From NCBI GenBank assembly GCA_949751835.1, contig CATKHK010000082.1:1-64000 (forward strand): a stretch of 64,000 nt of DNA, in the 5' to 3' direction. This document shows positions 1 to 11,208 of the stretch, piece by piece; the first letter of the stretch is position 1; each line of letters starts with the position of its first letter. The stretch is from Blepharisma japonicum. Its lineage: Eukaryota > Ciliophora > Heterotrichea > Heterotrichida > Blepharismidae. The notes below the pieces were generated by a model, which was not told where the DNA came from, did no database searches, and worked only from the letters and a program-made list of their open reading frames with translations. The translations under genes were made by a program, and so were the position numbers.

Positions 1-653
1 GCCCTTGTTTTTTGCCTTCGTTTACAGCATAAAACTTTCAATAAAATTCGCTTTGATAATTTCCCTAAAATTTCGTAAATTTGTACTGATTTTCTGTATT
101 TTTTGGGGAAAAATAAAACAGCAATCCACAAAAAAAAAGCCCATACACTTAAAATAGCTCTTATGTAGCCTACTATTATATTAGTAATTCAAGCTGCAGT
201 TTCATGGCTATATGCAGGGCAGAGTGATGCATCAATTAATTTAAGAATAGTGTCATAGGTGCTGTATAATGCGCAAAGCAAGGAGATTATATATGGAGAT
301 GAGCGGATATTGCCAACAAATATAAAGAAATAAAACCAATGAGAATATTTCGAGAATGGGCTTTCAACATTAAAAATCCAAGGAATGTCATTCTTTTTAT
401 CCTTCATAGTGATTACTTCATTTAAATGATAGCAAATTGCTTGAAGTTCATAAGTGCCAAGTATTTTGGTGTTTAGATCTAAAATGTAAAGTGCTCCAAT
501 AACCATGGAAAGCTCTGGAATTATGAACTTATCCTCAAGCATATCAAGTACATAAAATATTAGCACTTTAACAAAGCCAAAAACTTTCAGGTGTCTCTTC
601 CAAAATCCTTCTCCTCAGGAATTTAGCAAATCTCTTTCTTTTACATTTTCCAT
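1..653 (-). CDS. Multi-pass membrane protein, tandem family copy A (3' part outside window)
   Basis: Minus-strand gene starting at ATG 651-653 and running off the left edge. The reading frame is open if UGA is Trp (N-terminal WGEGFWKRH motif uses TGA; another TGA follows HETAA near 186). The protein is hydrophobic with an N-terminal cytosolic-looking start, a DKFxxPELSM motif near residue 40 and then long hydrophobic segments, colinear with copies B to E. A 15-nt GT..AG stretch at 402-416 lies exactly where the other copies have intron 1; it has no stop and keeps frame, so it can be read as VITMK or be spliced out. I do not recognise the family; no enzymatic motif is visible. Most likely a channel, transporter or structural membrane protein. 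Gene call sure, function unknown. Confidence 0.75.
402..416 (-). other. Probable stopless 15-nt intron (copy A, intron 1)
   Basis: GTAATCACTATGAAG on the minus strand: 15 nt, GT..AG, A at position 10, at the same alignment position as the stop-containing intron 1 of copies B and C. It contains no stop and is a multiple of three, so translation cannot decide whether it is spliced. Confidence 0.55.
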
Positions 654-772
654 TTTCTCAACTAGAGCAATAAATCCAGAATAATATATAATAAATGCTC
701 ATATTTTAAGACAAATTAAATATAATATTTTAAATAATCATGAAATTGAATTGATTTTTGGTTTAAGAATTA

Positions 773-2407
773 TTATCTATTAAAAAATGGTCTAGAGCTA
801 TCTTGACTTTCACCAATTCCATAAATCTCTTCCTCATTTGGTAAAATTCCGAGTGAAACACAATGAAGAACTATGCACCCATAAAAGCTGTTATATAGTG
901 CATCATAGTTGTCAAAAGGAGATGGCATCACACTTCTATGGGCTTTGAAGCCCACAAAAAATGCAAAAAGCGATCCTAAGATATAACGAGTAAGACCTTT
1001 AACAAAGGCCCCTACAAATCCTATAAAGAAGTTTCATCCATCCCAAAAGCTCAAATATAGTTTATTTTTGATTTTGTTATTCTTTTCTACTAATCTTGGA
1101 AAATAAAATATGCTGTTTAGTAATTACCCTAGTAGTAATGGGACGAATCCAAGCCAAAATCATACAGACTGACTAGCTAGGTAGCCTCTAAGATCAACAA
1201 GAATAGCAAAAAGCACAATTAAGAAGAATATAAAAAATACAAAAAATGAGTAGACAAACTGTAAAAAGAAAGTATTTACAACAAATTGGGCTGATTTACA
1301 ATTACGAATAAAAAACATAGCTGAATGACTTGAGAATTTTCATATCTGCCTCAAAAATGCGCGATCATTGTCTTCAATAATAATCAGCATAAATCGCTTA
1401 TATTTGTAAAGCATTAATAAAATTGAATAAATAACAAATGAATGGCCTATAAAAAATGCTATGACAATAGAAGGATATAAGAATTGCAGAAACAAAATTA
1501 TTTTGTCTTTGGCATCTTTGCTATCATCATCGTCAGAAGAGCTTTGTAAGTTATGATTTCCAAAGGCAAGTATAGTATGATCAGTATTTTGAAAATAAAA
1601 TCCACTATCATCAGATTTCAAATAGTCAATTAGATAAATTAACTGATAGCTATATATCAAAACCTATATAGATATTACTTCAATCGTTGTTGCGAAGGCA
1701 ACAGCATATGATAATCACGCTGATATAGTAATTCTCAAAGGATATTTAAAATTTTTTTCTAATATTTTTCTAGTTTTCCTTCTCTTTTTACATCATAAAA
1801 GTTTTATGAGTAACCATTTTACTATACTCCCAATAATTTCGTAAAGCTGAGCTTTTTTATAATAGCGTTTTGGAAAAATTAATAAAACAAGCCATAAAAA
1901 AGATGACCATACGCTTAAGGCTGCTCTTGCATAGGCTGGAATAATTGTAAATATATAATTAACACCATCTTTTGCAGAAACAGGACAAAATGATGCATCT
2001 ATAACTTTAACTGCAGCATCATACATGTTATATAATGCACAAATTATAGTCAAAGATGTTGGACAAGATTTAATGTTTCCAACAAATAGTAAAAAATAAA
2101 AATAATGCGAAAATAAAGAAAAAGAGCTATTTGCGTTAAAAGGTGTCGGAATTGTACTGTCAACGTTCTAAATAGCAATTACATCATTGAAGCCATAACA
2201 GTAGTCACCAAAACTGTATAATCCTAAAATTTGGGTATTGACATCTAATATGTATGTTGCGCCTAAAACGATTGACAATTCTGGAATTTTAAACTTATCC
2301 TCGATAAGATCAAAGCTATAAAATATGATATATTTTAATCATCAGAGGCATTTAAAGTGGCGCTTTCAGAATGAGTCTCCTCAGGAGTTTAATGGTTCAA
2401 ATTCCAT
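773..2407 (-). CDS. Multi-pass membrane protein, tandem family copy B
   Basis: Complete gene, ATG at 2405-2407, TAA at 773-775. With three 15-nt introns removed it encodes about 529 aa. The N-terminus (EPLNSWGDSFWKRHFK) uses UGA for Trp. Roughly eight or nine hydrophobic segments follow, with basic loops (CKKRKTRK near the middle, KYKRFM after a segment) and a conserved C-terminal block FFVGFKAHRSVMPSPFDNYD that ends shortly before the stop. Closest to copy C. Removing each intron also removes an in-frame TAG or restores continuity, and the joined protein aligns end to end with C, D and E. Family not recognised; I considered bestrophin but its signature residues are not visible. A membrane location is safe; any transport role is inference. 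Confidence 0.8.
1113..1127 (-). other. 15-nt intron (copy B, intron 3)
   Basis: GTAATTACTAAACAG, inserted after the second base of a Gly codon; the same position and phase are used in C, D and E. Confidence 0.85.
1664..1678 (-). other. 15-nt intron (copy B, intron 2)
   Basis: GTAATATCTATATAG; removes an in-frame TAG. A at position 10. Confidence 0.85.
2168..2182 (-). other. 15-nt intron (copy B, intron 1)
   Basis: GTAATTGCTATTTAG; removes an in-frame TAG. A at position 10. Confidence 0.85.
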
Positions 2408-2683
2408 TTCTTACTTAATCTATAAACCTATTTACAAATAAAAATCTAATTTACAGAAAATTAGATAATATTAAAAAATGAATTTTTGTTGGGATCATTA
2501 TAAAATTATTATCAAGACTTTATTTCTTTTGGATTTATTATTTCGTTTAAATCTTTATTGACTAGAATAAGTTATAGTAAATACAAATATTTTGAAAAAA
2601 TTAATCGAAATATTTTTAATCTTAATATCCAATTTTAAAAATCTTTCAATAAATAATTTGGTTTGGATTTCAATTAAGAGACA

Positions 2684-4315
2684 TTATCTATCGAAAAATG
2701 GCCTAGAACTATCTTGAATTTGATCAATTTCATACAATTCTTCTTCACTTGGCAATATTCCAAGTGAAATGCAATGAAGAACTATGCACCCATAAAAGCT
2801 GTTATATAGCGCATCATAATTATCAAAAGGATATGGCATTACACTTCTATGAGCTTTAAAGCCCAAAAAAAAAGCAAACAGAGATCCTAAGATATACCGA
2901 GTAAGGCCTTTAACAAAGGCGCCTAAAAATCCTATAAAGAAATTTCATCCATCTCAAAAGCTCAAATATAGTTTATTTTTTACTTTTTTGTTCTTTTCTA
3001 CTAATCTTGGAAAATAAAATATTCTACTTGGCAACTACCCTAGAATCAATGGTGCAAATCCAAGCCAAAATCAAAGAGATTGGCTAGCTAGATAACCTCT
3101 AAGATCAATAAACATAACAGAAAGTAAAATCAAGAAGAGTATTAAAAAAACAAAAAATGAGTAGAAAAACTGTAAAAATAAAGTATTTACAACAAATTGA
3201 GCTAATTTATAATTACGAATAAAAAACATGGCAGAATGACTAGAGAACTTCCATATTTGCCTCAAAAATGTGCGATCGTTGTCTTCAATAATGACTAACA
3301 TAAATCGCTTGTATTTATAAAGCATTAATAAAATTGAGTAAATAACAAATAAATGACCAATAAAAAATGATATGAAAATACAAGGGTATAAGAATTGTAG
3401 GAACAGAATTATTTTATCTTTTTCTTCTTTGCTAATATCATCAGAAGTGCTTAACAAATTACTATTTCTATAAGCAAGAATAGTATAGTCAGTTTTTTGA
3501 AAATAAAACCCACTATCCTCTGATTTTAATCAGCCAATTAAATAAACAAGCTGATAGGAAAATATCAAAAACTATATAGATGTTACTTCAATAACTGTCG
3601 CTAATGCAAAGGCATAAGATATTCAAGCTGAGATAATCATTCTGAACGGATATTTGAACTTTTTTTCTAATATTTTTTTAGTTTTCTTTATCTTTTTGCA
3701 TAATAAAAATTTTAGAAGTAGCCATTTTACTATATTTCCAATAATTTCGTAAAGCTGTACTTTTTTATGATAGTGCTTTGGAAAAATTAGCAAAATAAAT
3801 CATAAAAACGCAGACCATACACTTAAAATTGCTCTTGAATAGGCTGGAATAATTGTAAAAATAAAATAAACTTCATCTTCTCCAGTAAAATTGCAAAATG
3901 ATGCATCTATAACTTTAACTGAAGCATCATACATATTATATAATGCACAAATAATAGACAAGGACATTGGGCAAGATTTAATGTTCCCAGCAAACAATAA
4001 AAAATAAAACGAATGCGAAAATATAGAAAATGAGCTATTCGCGTTAAGCACTGTTGGAATAATATTGTCAACGTTCTAAATAGCAATTACATCATTGAAA
4101 TCATAGCAATAGTCACCAAAGCTATACAATCCTAAAATTTTTATATTGACCTCTAATATGTATGTTGCACCTAAAATGATTGACAATTCTGGGATTTTAA
4201 ATTTGTCTTCTATTAGATCCAAACTATAAAATACAACATATTTTAATCACCAGAGGTATTTCAAGTGGCGCTTTCAGAATGAGTCTCCTCAGGAATTTAA
4301 TGGCTCGACTTCCAT
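2684..4315 (-). CDS. Multi-pass membrane protein, tandem family copy C
   Basis: Complete copy, ATG at 4313-4315 (EVEPLNSWGDSFWKRH start, Trp partly by UGA), TAA at 2684. About 528 aa after removal of three 15-nt introns at the same positions as in copy B. Near-identical C-terminal block (FKAHRSVMPYPFDNYDALYN) and very similar loops mark B and C as the most recent duplicate pair of the ABC side of the array. It sits 275 bp upstream of B and 85 bp downstream of D, all in the same direction. Function not recognised; eight to nine likely membrane segments. Confidence 0.8.
3024..3038 (-). other. 15-nt intron (copy C, intron 3)
   Basis: GTAGTTGCCAAGTAG; A at position 10, conserved position. Confidence 0.85.
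3572..3586 (-). other. 15-nt intron (copy C, intron 2)
   Basis: GTAACATCTATATAG; carries an in-frame TAG. Confidence 0.85.
4076..4090 (-). other. 15-nt intron (copy C, intron 1)
   Basis: GTAATTGCTATTTAG, identical in sequence to copy B intron 1; carries an in-frame TAG. Confidence 0.85.
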
Positions 4316-4400
4316 TTATTAATTATACTGCATCTATTTTACATGATGATAATTTTAAAAAAAATTGATATCAATTTAAAATAAAAATTTATTATCATTA

Positions 4401-6042
4401 TTATAAAATTATTTTAGCTGGGCCTTTGTCTCTTGTGGCATTTGCTATCTCGAGTAACTCATCATTTGTTGGCATAATTCCTAGTATTATGCAATGGAGA
4501 GTAATAGATCCATAAAAACTTCGATAGAGTGCATCCATTCGATCAAATGGAGGTGCCATATTACTAACGTGAGCTCTAAAGCCGAGAAATAAAGCAATTC
4601 CTGCTCCGAAAAAATATCTCAAAAGACCTACAAGAACTGAGCTGGCAAATCCAGCAAATAAAAATCAACTATCCCAAAGACAAAAATATTTTTTACTTTT
4701 CACTGTTCTATCTTTTTCAACTAGACAAGGAAAATAAAATAGCCTAAATTATTTTTACCCTCAAAATAAAAACACTATTGCTAGTCAAAATTCCAAAGGT
4801 TTATTAATAAAGTATGAAGATACATCAACAAGCATAAAAAATAGCGTGAATACATAAATGAAGCTGCATAGCACGATGGAAAAAGTCATGTGAAGAAAAA
4901 GTGTATTTGTTACAAATTGAGCTATATAGTCGTTACATGGAAAAAATATAGCTAAATAGCTTGGAAATCTTCAAACTCGCTTTAAAAACTCTCTATTTTC
5001 TGGCTCATTGATAATTATCAGCATATATTGTTTGTATCTAAAAAGCATTAGTCCTATAGAATATAATGTGAAAATTGACCCAATAGTAAGAGAGATAGCA
5101 ATGCATGGGAAAATAGGTTCTAAGCATTTTATTACAAGACCGAGAAGGTCAACCCCTTCTGAAACAGTAACAATACGTATTTCTTTTAACAAAAGCATGA
5201 TAAATATGTCATTTCCAGGTTGAGTTATCAAGTAATCCCTATATGATCTTAAATCGTCAGTTAAATAATATATTGAATAGGAAAATAAGATATACTGCAT
5301 ATAAATTACACCACAAGCATCCACAATTGTTGCAAAAATTGAAAAAAACGCTGATGCTCGAATTCTGAATGGTATTTTGAAAGGTGTCATTAAAATTTCC
5401 TTTGTTTTTTTCGCTCTCTTACAAAATAGAATTTTGCATGCAGAATTATTCAAATTAATCAGCTCATTTAATTGAAATTTCTTGCTAAGTCTTTCAGGCA
5501 GCACTACAATAGCAAGCCAGTAAAATAAAGCTCAGCAGTTCATAAAAGATCTATAGACAGCTCAGATAAAAAGCTGGGAATATCACTTATCAGACTCTGT
5601 CGAATGAGTTGGGCAAAAAGATGTATCAATTAATTTGATAATTGTATCATATGCATGAGCAGATGCACATATCACAGTTAGTACAAACGGTGAAGATTTG
5701 AGATTTCCTACAAAGTATAAAATATAAAATCAATTGACATACATTGAAAATGGATTTCTCAAACTTAAGGCTGCTGGCATTTGACTTACAAGTTCCTGAT
5801 TTTCTTATTACTTCTTGATATTCATAGCAAAGCTCTCCTAGGCTAACACTTCCTAGGACATTTAGATTTATATTAATCAAAAATATCCCAGCCAGGATCA
5901 TAGTTAATTCAGGGTTTCTGAATTTATCATCAAGCATGTCAATGCTTTTGAAAAAGCATCACCTTAAAAAGCTAAACACTCCAAAATGCCTTTTTCAAAA
6001 ATCTTCTCCCCATGAATTTAATAGATCTTGATTATTTCTCAT
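4401..6042 (-). CDS. Multi-pass membrane protein, tandem family copy D
   Basis: Complete copy, ATG at 6040-6042, TAA at 4401. The start RNNQDLLNSWGEDFWKRHFG matches the other copies with UGA as Trp. About 531 aa if three introns are removed: a 16-nt intron 1 at the family position, a stopless 15-nt intron 2, and a 15-nt intron 3. The C-terminal block is FRAHVSNMAPPFDRMDALYR, shared with copy E and different from the FKAHRSVMP form of B and C, so D and E form a second subfamily. Hydrophobic throughout, membrane protein of unknown role. If intron 2 is not spliced the protein gains five residues (VIYMQ) inside a membrane segment. Confidence 0.78.
4744..4758 (-). other. 15-nt intron (copy D, intron 3)
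   Basis: GTAAAAATAATTTAG; contains an in-frame stop and splits a Gly codon as in the other copies. Confidence 0.85.
5295..5309 (-). other. Probable stopless 15-nt intron (copy D, intron 2)
   Basis: GTAATTTATATGCAG aligns without a gap to the TAG-containing intron 2 of copies B and C; GT..AG ends and A at position 10. It has no stop and is in frame. Confidence 0.65.
5796..5811 (-). other. 16-nt intron (copy D, intron 1)
   Basis: GTAATAAGAAAATCAG, at the same codon boundary as intron 1 of A to C. Removal of 16 nt is needed to stay in frame with the downstream AALSLRNPFS block. Confidence 0.75.
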
Positions 6043-6526
6043 TTCTTAAAAATATTTTTTATTAAGAATTTTATATATAAATGCTATTTGACACTTATTT
6101 TTGCATTTATAGGTATTTAAAGATTTTTAAATATTTTTGTATTTTGTTGTACATTAGATAAATTGTCTTAAAAAATGATTACAATTCTGGATTTAAGCTA
6201 CCTCTACAATATTAAATCCAAGAATGAAACTCTTCAATTTAATATAGCGCGATTTAACTATTTTCTATCGACCTCCACTACTTAATTTTTTTTGACATAC
6301 TATACTTGAGGTTTACAGATCTTCACGCATCAAAACAATTAGCACATGAAGGCCTTCCAGAAAATGAGTAATGCACTAGTTAATTTCCATCTGCTTAAAA
6401 ATATAAAAGTATTTACAATAGTTTCAATACTGAATTTTATCAGACGTCGATATAATAGATACTAGAATATTAATTTACAGTAAAAGACTGATAGTTTTCA
6501 TAACAGAAATTTCATTTTTAATTCAA
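6043..6526. other. Intergenic spacer in the membrane-protein array
   Basis: AT-rich spacer between copy E (stop at 6527) and copy D (start at 6042), clearly longer than the other spacers of the array. I see no open frame with a start, no tRNA-like or repeat structure. Confidence 0.5.
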
Positions 6527-8165
6527 TTAGAGAATTATTTTAGCAGGACCTTTGTCTCTTGTGGCATTTGCTATCTCGAGTAACTCCTCTTTCGTTGGCA
6601 TAATTCCTAGAATAATGCAATGCAGAGTAATAGACCCATAAAAACTCCGATAAAGGGCATCCAATCTATCAAATGGAGGTGCCATATTACTAACGTGAGC
6701 TCTAAAGCCGAGAAATAAAGCAATTCCTGCTCCGAAATAATATCTGAAGATGCCAATTACCAATGAGCTTGTATATCCAGCAAATAAAAATCAGCTATCT
6801 CAGATACAAAAATACATTTTATTTTTCACTGTCATGTCTTTTTCTACTAAATGAGGAAAATAAATCAGCCTGTATTAGTTTTACCCTCAAAATAAAAATA
6901 CTATAGCAAGTCAAAACTGTAAAGGTTTACTTATAATATATGCATAAAGATCGACAAACATAAAAAATATAGTAAATGAATAAATAAAACTTGATAATAC
7001 AAAAGAAAAAGTCATGTGAAGGAAAGCTGTATTCATAACAAATTGAGCTAAATACTGGATACATGGGAAAAATATAGCTAAATAGCTTGGAAATCTTCAA
7101 ACTCGCTTTAAAAACTCTCTGTTTTCTGGTTCATTGACAATTATGAGCATATATTGTTTGTATCTAAAAAGCATTAGCCCTACAGAATATAATGAGAAAA
7201 TTGATCCAATGAAAAGAGAGATAGCAACGCATGGGAAAATAGGCTTTAAGAATCTTATTATAATGCTAAGTAGATCAATTCCTTCTGAAACTGTAACAAT
7301 GTATGTTTCTTGTAAATTCAGTATGATAAATGTGTCATTTCCAGGTTGAATCATTAAGTAATCTCTATAGGATATTAAATCATCAATTAAGTAATAAATT
7401 GAGTAAGAAAATAATGTATACTGTATATATATTACAACACAGACATCCACAAATGTTGCAAAAATAGAAAAAACAGCTGATGCTCGAATTCTAAATGGTA
7501 TTTTAAAAGGTGTCATCAAAATTTCTTTTGTTTTCTTCACTCTATTTCAGAATAGAATTTTACACACAATATGATTTAAGTTAAGCAGCCCACTTAATTG
7601 AAATTTCTTTCTATGTCTTTCAGGCAATATTACAATAGCAAGTCAATACAATAAAGCTCAGCAGTTCATAAAAGATCTATAGACAGCAAAAAGAAAAAAC
7701 CCATTAAATCTTCCAGAATCTAAAGAATGAGCTGGACACAAAGATGTATCAATCAATTTGATAATCGTATCATATGCATGGGCTGATGCACACATCACAG
7801 TTAATATAAACGGTGAAGATTTGAGATTCCCAACAAAAAATAAAATATAAAATCAGTTCACATACATTGAAAATGGGTTCCTCAAATTTAAGGCTGCTGG
7901 CAATTGGCTTACGAGTTCCTGAATTTCTTATTACTTCTTGATATTGATAACAGATCTCTCCTAAATCAACACTGCCTAGGACATTTAGATTTACATTAAG
8001 CAAAAATATCCCAGCCAGGATCATAGTTAATTCTGGATTTTTGAATTTATCATCAAGCATATCAATGCTTTTGAAAAAGCATCATCTTAAAAAGTTAAAC
8101 ACCCCAAAATGCTTTTTTCAAAAATCTTCTCCTCATGCATTTAATAGATCCTGTTTATTTTTCAT
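6527..8165 (-). CDS. Multi-pass membrane protein, tandem family copy E
   Basis: Complete copy, ATG at 8163-8165, TAA at 6527. About 530 aa after removing a 16-nt intron 1, a stopless 15-nt intron 2 and a 15-nt intron 3. It starts KNKQDLLNAWGEDFWKKHFG (Trp by UGA) and ends with the FRAHVSNMAPPFDRLDALYR block, so it pairs with copy D. Its ATG is only 42 bp from the stop of the upstream Kelch gene on the same strand. Family unknown; multiple hydrophobic segments. Confidence 0.78.
6870..6884 (-). other. 15-nt intron (copy E, intron 3)
   Basis: GTAAAACTAATACAG, conserved position and phase. Confidence 0.85.
7421..7435 (-). other. Probable stopless 15-nt intron (copy E, intron 2)
   Basis: GTAATATATATACAG, conserved position, A at position 10; no stop, in frame. 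Confidence 0.65.
7919..7934 (-). other. 16-nt intron (copy E, intron 1)
   Basis: GTAATAAGAAATTCAG, conserved position, 16 nt as in copy D. Confidence 0.75.
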
Positions 8166-8207
8166 GTCTTTATAATTTTTATTAAGAATTTCATATCGAT
8201 ATTTATA

Positions 8208-10280
8208 TTACATTAATCTTTGTAAAGATATAGGAGTTTGCACTCTCCCAGGCTTGGAAGTAGAAAAGATATCCATGTCACGATCTAGTGCTTGGCCCAT
8301 GTCGAAATATTCTAAAGGATATTCAACTACACCAGGAGTTACACCGGTGTACCCACTCCGATTAAGGTTTAGCATATATAGTTTATTATTTCTTCTACAG
8401 TAGGCTACAGGCCACACTGTCTCTAAAGTTTCATCCAAAGGTTTCATACAATCTTCAATTTTATATGAATATCCTTGCTGATCTAATAAATCTTCAATAT
8501 ACATTAAATAAACCCAATGAGATCCATGGCCACCCAAAATAGCGATTTTTCTATTTGTAATGGGAAAAACAGCTACCTTTACAAGAGGTCTAGGCATAGT
8601 TACAGGAAGCAATTGTCATTGATTTTCTTTTATTGAGTATGATTCGATTGTATTTCCAGATGGATTCATAGGTCCTCCTCCAAATACAAAAATATGTGTA
8701 GAGTCCAATCCTGGACAAGCAGTTGCCTCATATCTTGCATAATACATGGGAGTGATCTCAGTCCATCTGTGGCTTGCAAGAGATAATCTCTCACAAGATT
8801 GAAGATATGGCTTTCCGCCAAAAACATATACATAATTCTCAATGTACACACAAGCACAGCTTTCTCTTGCCGTTATCATAGACGTCATTTTCTTCAATGT
8901 GTTGTACTTCGCAGGAGAAAATAGCCAAACTTCATTAGTCTCTGCACCTGTTAATTTAGATTTCCCACCAATTATTAGAATTGACATATCAGGAAGATAA
9001 ACAAGCCTTGAGTTTCAATTATAAGTCCAATTTTTAGCAGAACTTTCTAAATTTTCTAAACCTCTAAGGGTTACATGAGCCCATTCACCTAAATCTAAAT
9101 CATATCTTCATGTATTTCTTCCATGCCATTCAAAATAATATAAATATCTATCATGAAACTGCTCCAAAAATCCCATATGATCTAGATGCAAAAACTGTTC
9201 TAATAAGCTATTTGGATATATAGATAATATTGATTCTAAGTAAGCAAGAATATGCTCCATTCGGTTTGCCACATTAATATGAGAGCTCGATCTAATATAC
9301 ATCCCTTGGAATACCCACGTAGATGAAAACACTGCAGTCCCAGGCAATAAATCTTCTTTTTTTCCTGATGTAAAAGTAAAATAATTTTTTTCAATCGCTG
9401 CTACTTTTTTTGCAGCATGTGCATCATATGGGAAAAAAGCGACCGCATCTTCAATATGAAGAGACAATGGCTCTGTAATGTGAATTGGCTTAAAATACTG
9501 CAATGCATTTGCAGATTGAGATTGGAATGCCACAAGTGTAAACTCATGGTTACTAGATGTCACAAAACACCTTTGAGGGTCAAATTTAAAAACTTCACTA
9601 TCTCTAAATTGTCCATATGAATTTTTAGCTGATTCTTCATCAGGGATAACTGAATGAGTAGTCAAACATAAATCAGGGGATAAAAGGATTCCAAGACCAT
9701 TAGGTCTTCCAAAAGTATTTGTTACTGCATTAAACCCTCTTCCCAAATAGTAAATGGCAAATATTGCTCTGATTTTTTCACGAGGAGGCGCAATTGGTGC
9801 TACTTGTCGCTCTCTGTAATGGGTACTTGTATATAAAGGGTTCAGGTCAAAATGAGGCTTTTCTACACCACCATAGCCTACATTTAGTAATGGAGATGCG
9901 CGCTTGTCAAGGAAAATTGTTCTGTGAGTAGGAACTCCTTTAAATGCTGGGCCTGTAAGATTAGATTCGTGAATCGGAGGGAGCTGGTTACTTTGAAATG
10001 TATCAAGAATTGTGATGTTATCAAGATTTTGAATACTTTGAGAACTACTGAGGGCTGGCTTTCTCATAGTAACAGAGTTTAAATTTTGTGGGCGAGGGCT
10101 TGGGCTTGAAATTATGCTGCCTCCTAGTTTTGATAAAGATCCTGATTTATTAAGACTTAATCGAGTAGGTTTTTCAAGAGTATTGCTCGGAATTGGGCTT
10201 TGATTAGACATAAAAGGAGAACGGCTATTTCTATATGTAGAAAAAGGAGTTTTTGGCACTGTAAGTTCGTTTAGATTCAT
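8208..10280 (-). CDS. Kelch-repeat protein with degenerate trypsin-like domain
   Basis: One gene of about 690 aa with UGA Trp codons joining what would otherwise be three fragments. Residues 1-150 are Ser/Pro-rich and probably disordered. Residues around 170-330 resemble a chymotrypsin fold: GLGILLSPDLCLTTHSVI looks like the strand and His loop, FTLVAFQ like the Asp strand, and PGTAVF like the GDSGGPV strand, but the Asp and the Ser motif are not recognisable, so it is probably not an active protease. The C-terminal half has Kelch-type blades (ILIIGGKSKLTG..W, YVYVFGGK..W, HIFVFGGG, KIAILGGHG..). Probably a scaffold. The Kelch part is firm; the protease likeness is inference from pattern. Confidence 0.75.
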
Positions 10281-10435
10281 TTCTTATAAAAAAGATGTCA
10301 TTGTGTAACCACAAACATATTATAAAACTCATCATTCAGAGCTGAAAAACAAATGCAACTTCTTTTATCCTTTTATTTTATTGATTAACTTATAGAAGTG
10401 TGTTAATTTACAATTTATCTTTTATATATCTAAGC

Positions 10436-11032
10436 TTACGATCTCTTTGAACTCTTACTTCTTAAAGGCTTTATTGAAGCCTTGGAGCTATCAAGGCTTC
10501 TTCCTCTTTTCTGTGGCATTTTTGATTTATTTTCTTTCCTTTTAGAATCCAAAGGCTCATCTTTATTTCCGATATTAGACCTTTTCGCTGATTTAGATCT
10601 CTTTTTCAATCCTTTGCTTTCTTTAGAATTAGCATTTTTTCGCCTAACTATTACTTTGATTGGTTGAAAGCTGAATGGTAAAGAAGGTTCTGAGATATAA
10701 GAATTAGAAAGATTGCATTCAAAAGAATCCGTTAAGGGCCTTGGAGATGAACTTTTCAAGTATGCAATTCCAGCTCTTATAATTCTCTTGACTGTAAATG
10801 GGTCTGATTTTGTAGATTGCTCTAATAAAGATTGCTCATTCAATGAATGGGATGCCTTGATAGGATAGTTTTTGCAATTCGGTACAATATTTTCTTTGTT
10901 TCTTCTTGAAGATTGGCTTAATAAATCTGAGAAACCGTTGATTGTACATTCAATATCTTCTACAAGTCTATGTGCTTTCTTATTCCAATCGTCTAATTCT
11001 GGATAAAAATTAGAATTATTCAATCCTTGCAT
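10436..11032 (-). CDS. Basic disordered protein, unknown
   Basis: 198-aa open frame from ATG 11032 to a stop at 10436. Residues 60-130 contain FTVKRIIRAGIAYLK, which may form a helix, and the last 70 residues are rich in Lys, Arg and Ser (KKRSKSAKRS, KPLRSKSSKRS) like a nuclear localisation or microtubule-binding tail. No family recognised. Same strand as the Kelch gene, 155 bp upstream of it. Confidence 0.55.
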   Translation of the reverse strand: MQGLNNSNFYPELDDWNKKAHRLVEDIECTINGFSDLLSQSSRRNKENIVPNCKNYPIKASHSLNEQSLLEQSTKSDPFTVKRIIRAGIAYLKSSSPRPLTDSFECNLSNSYISEPSLPFSFQPIKVIVRRKNANSKESKGLKKRSKSAKRSNIGNKDEPLDSKRKENKSKMPQKRGRSLDSSKASIKPLRSKSSKRS

Positions 11033-11208
11033 TTAACTGAATTTAATTTTTTCATTTTTTGTTAGAAGTATTAAGCAGCTGCTTTTGTTTACTTTTATTT
11101 ATAAAGACATTTAATTTTTCTATATTTCTAACTGAGCAGATTTCAAATTGAATTATCTCATAAAACTCATTATTAAATTTTGCCCTAGATTTTTATTCAA
11201 ATAATAAA

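Noticed and set aside
5774-5789. Intron of 16 nt (GTAAGTCAAATGCCAG) in copy D, and its equivalent in copy E
   Set aside because: It also fixes the frame, but the alternative at 5796-5811 lies at the position used by all other copies and gives a better conserved protein.
1-8165. Bestrophin identity for the tandem membrane proteins
   Set aside because: I could not match the bestrophin core residues, so no name is given.
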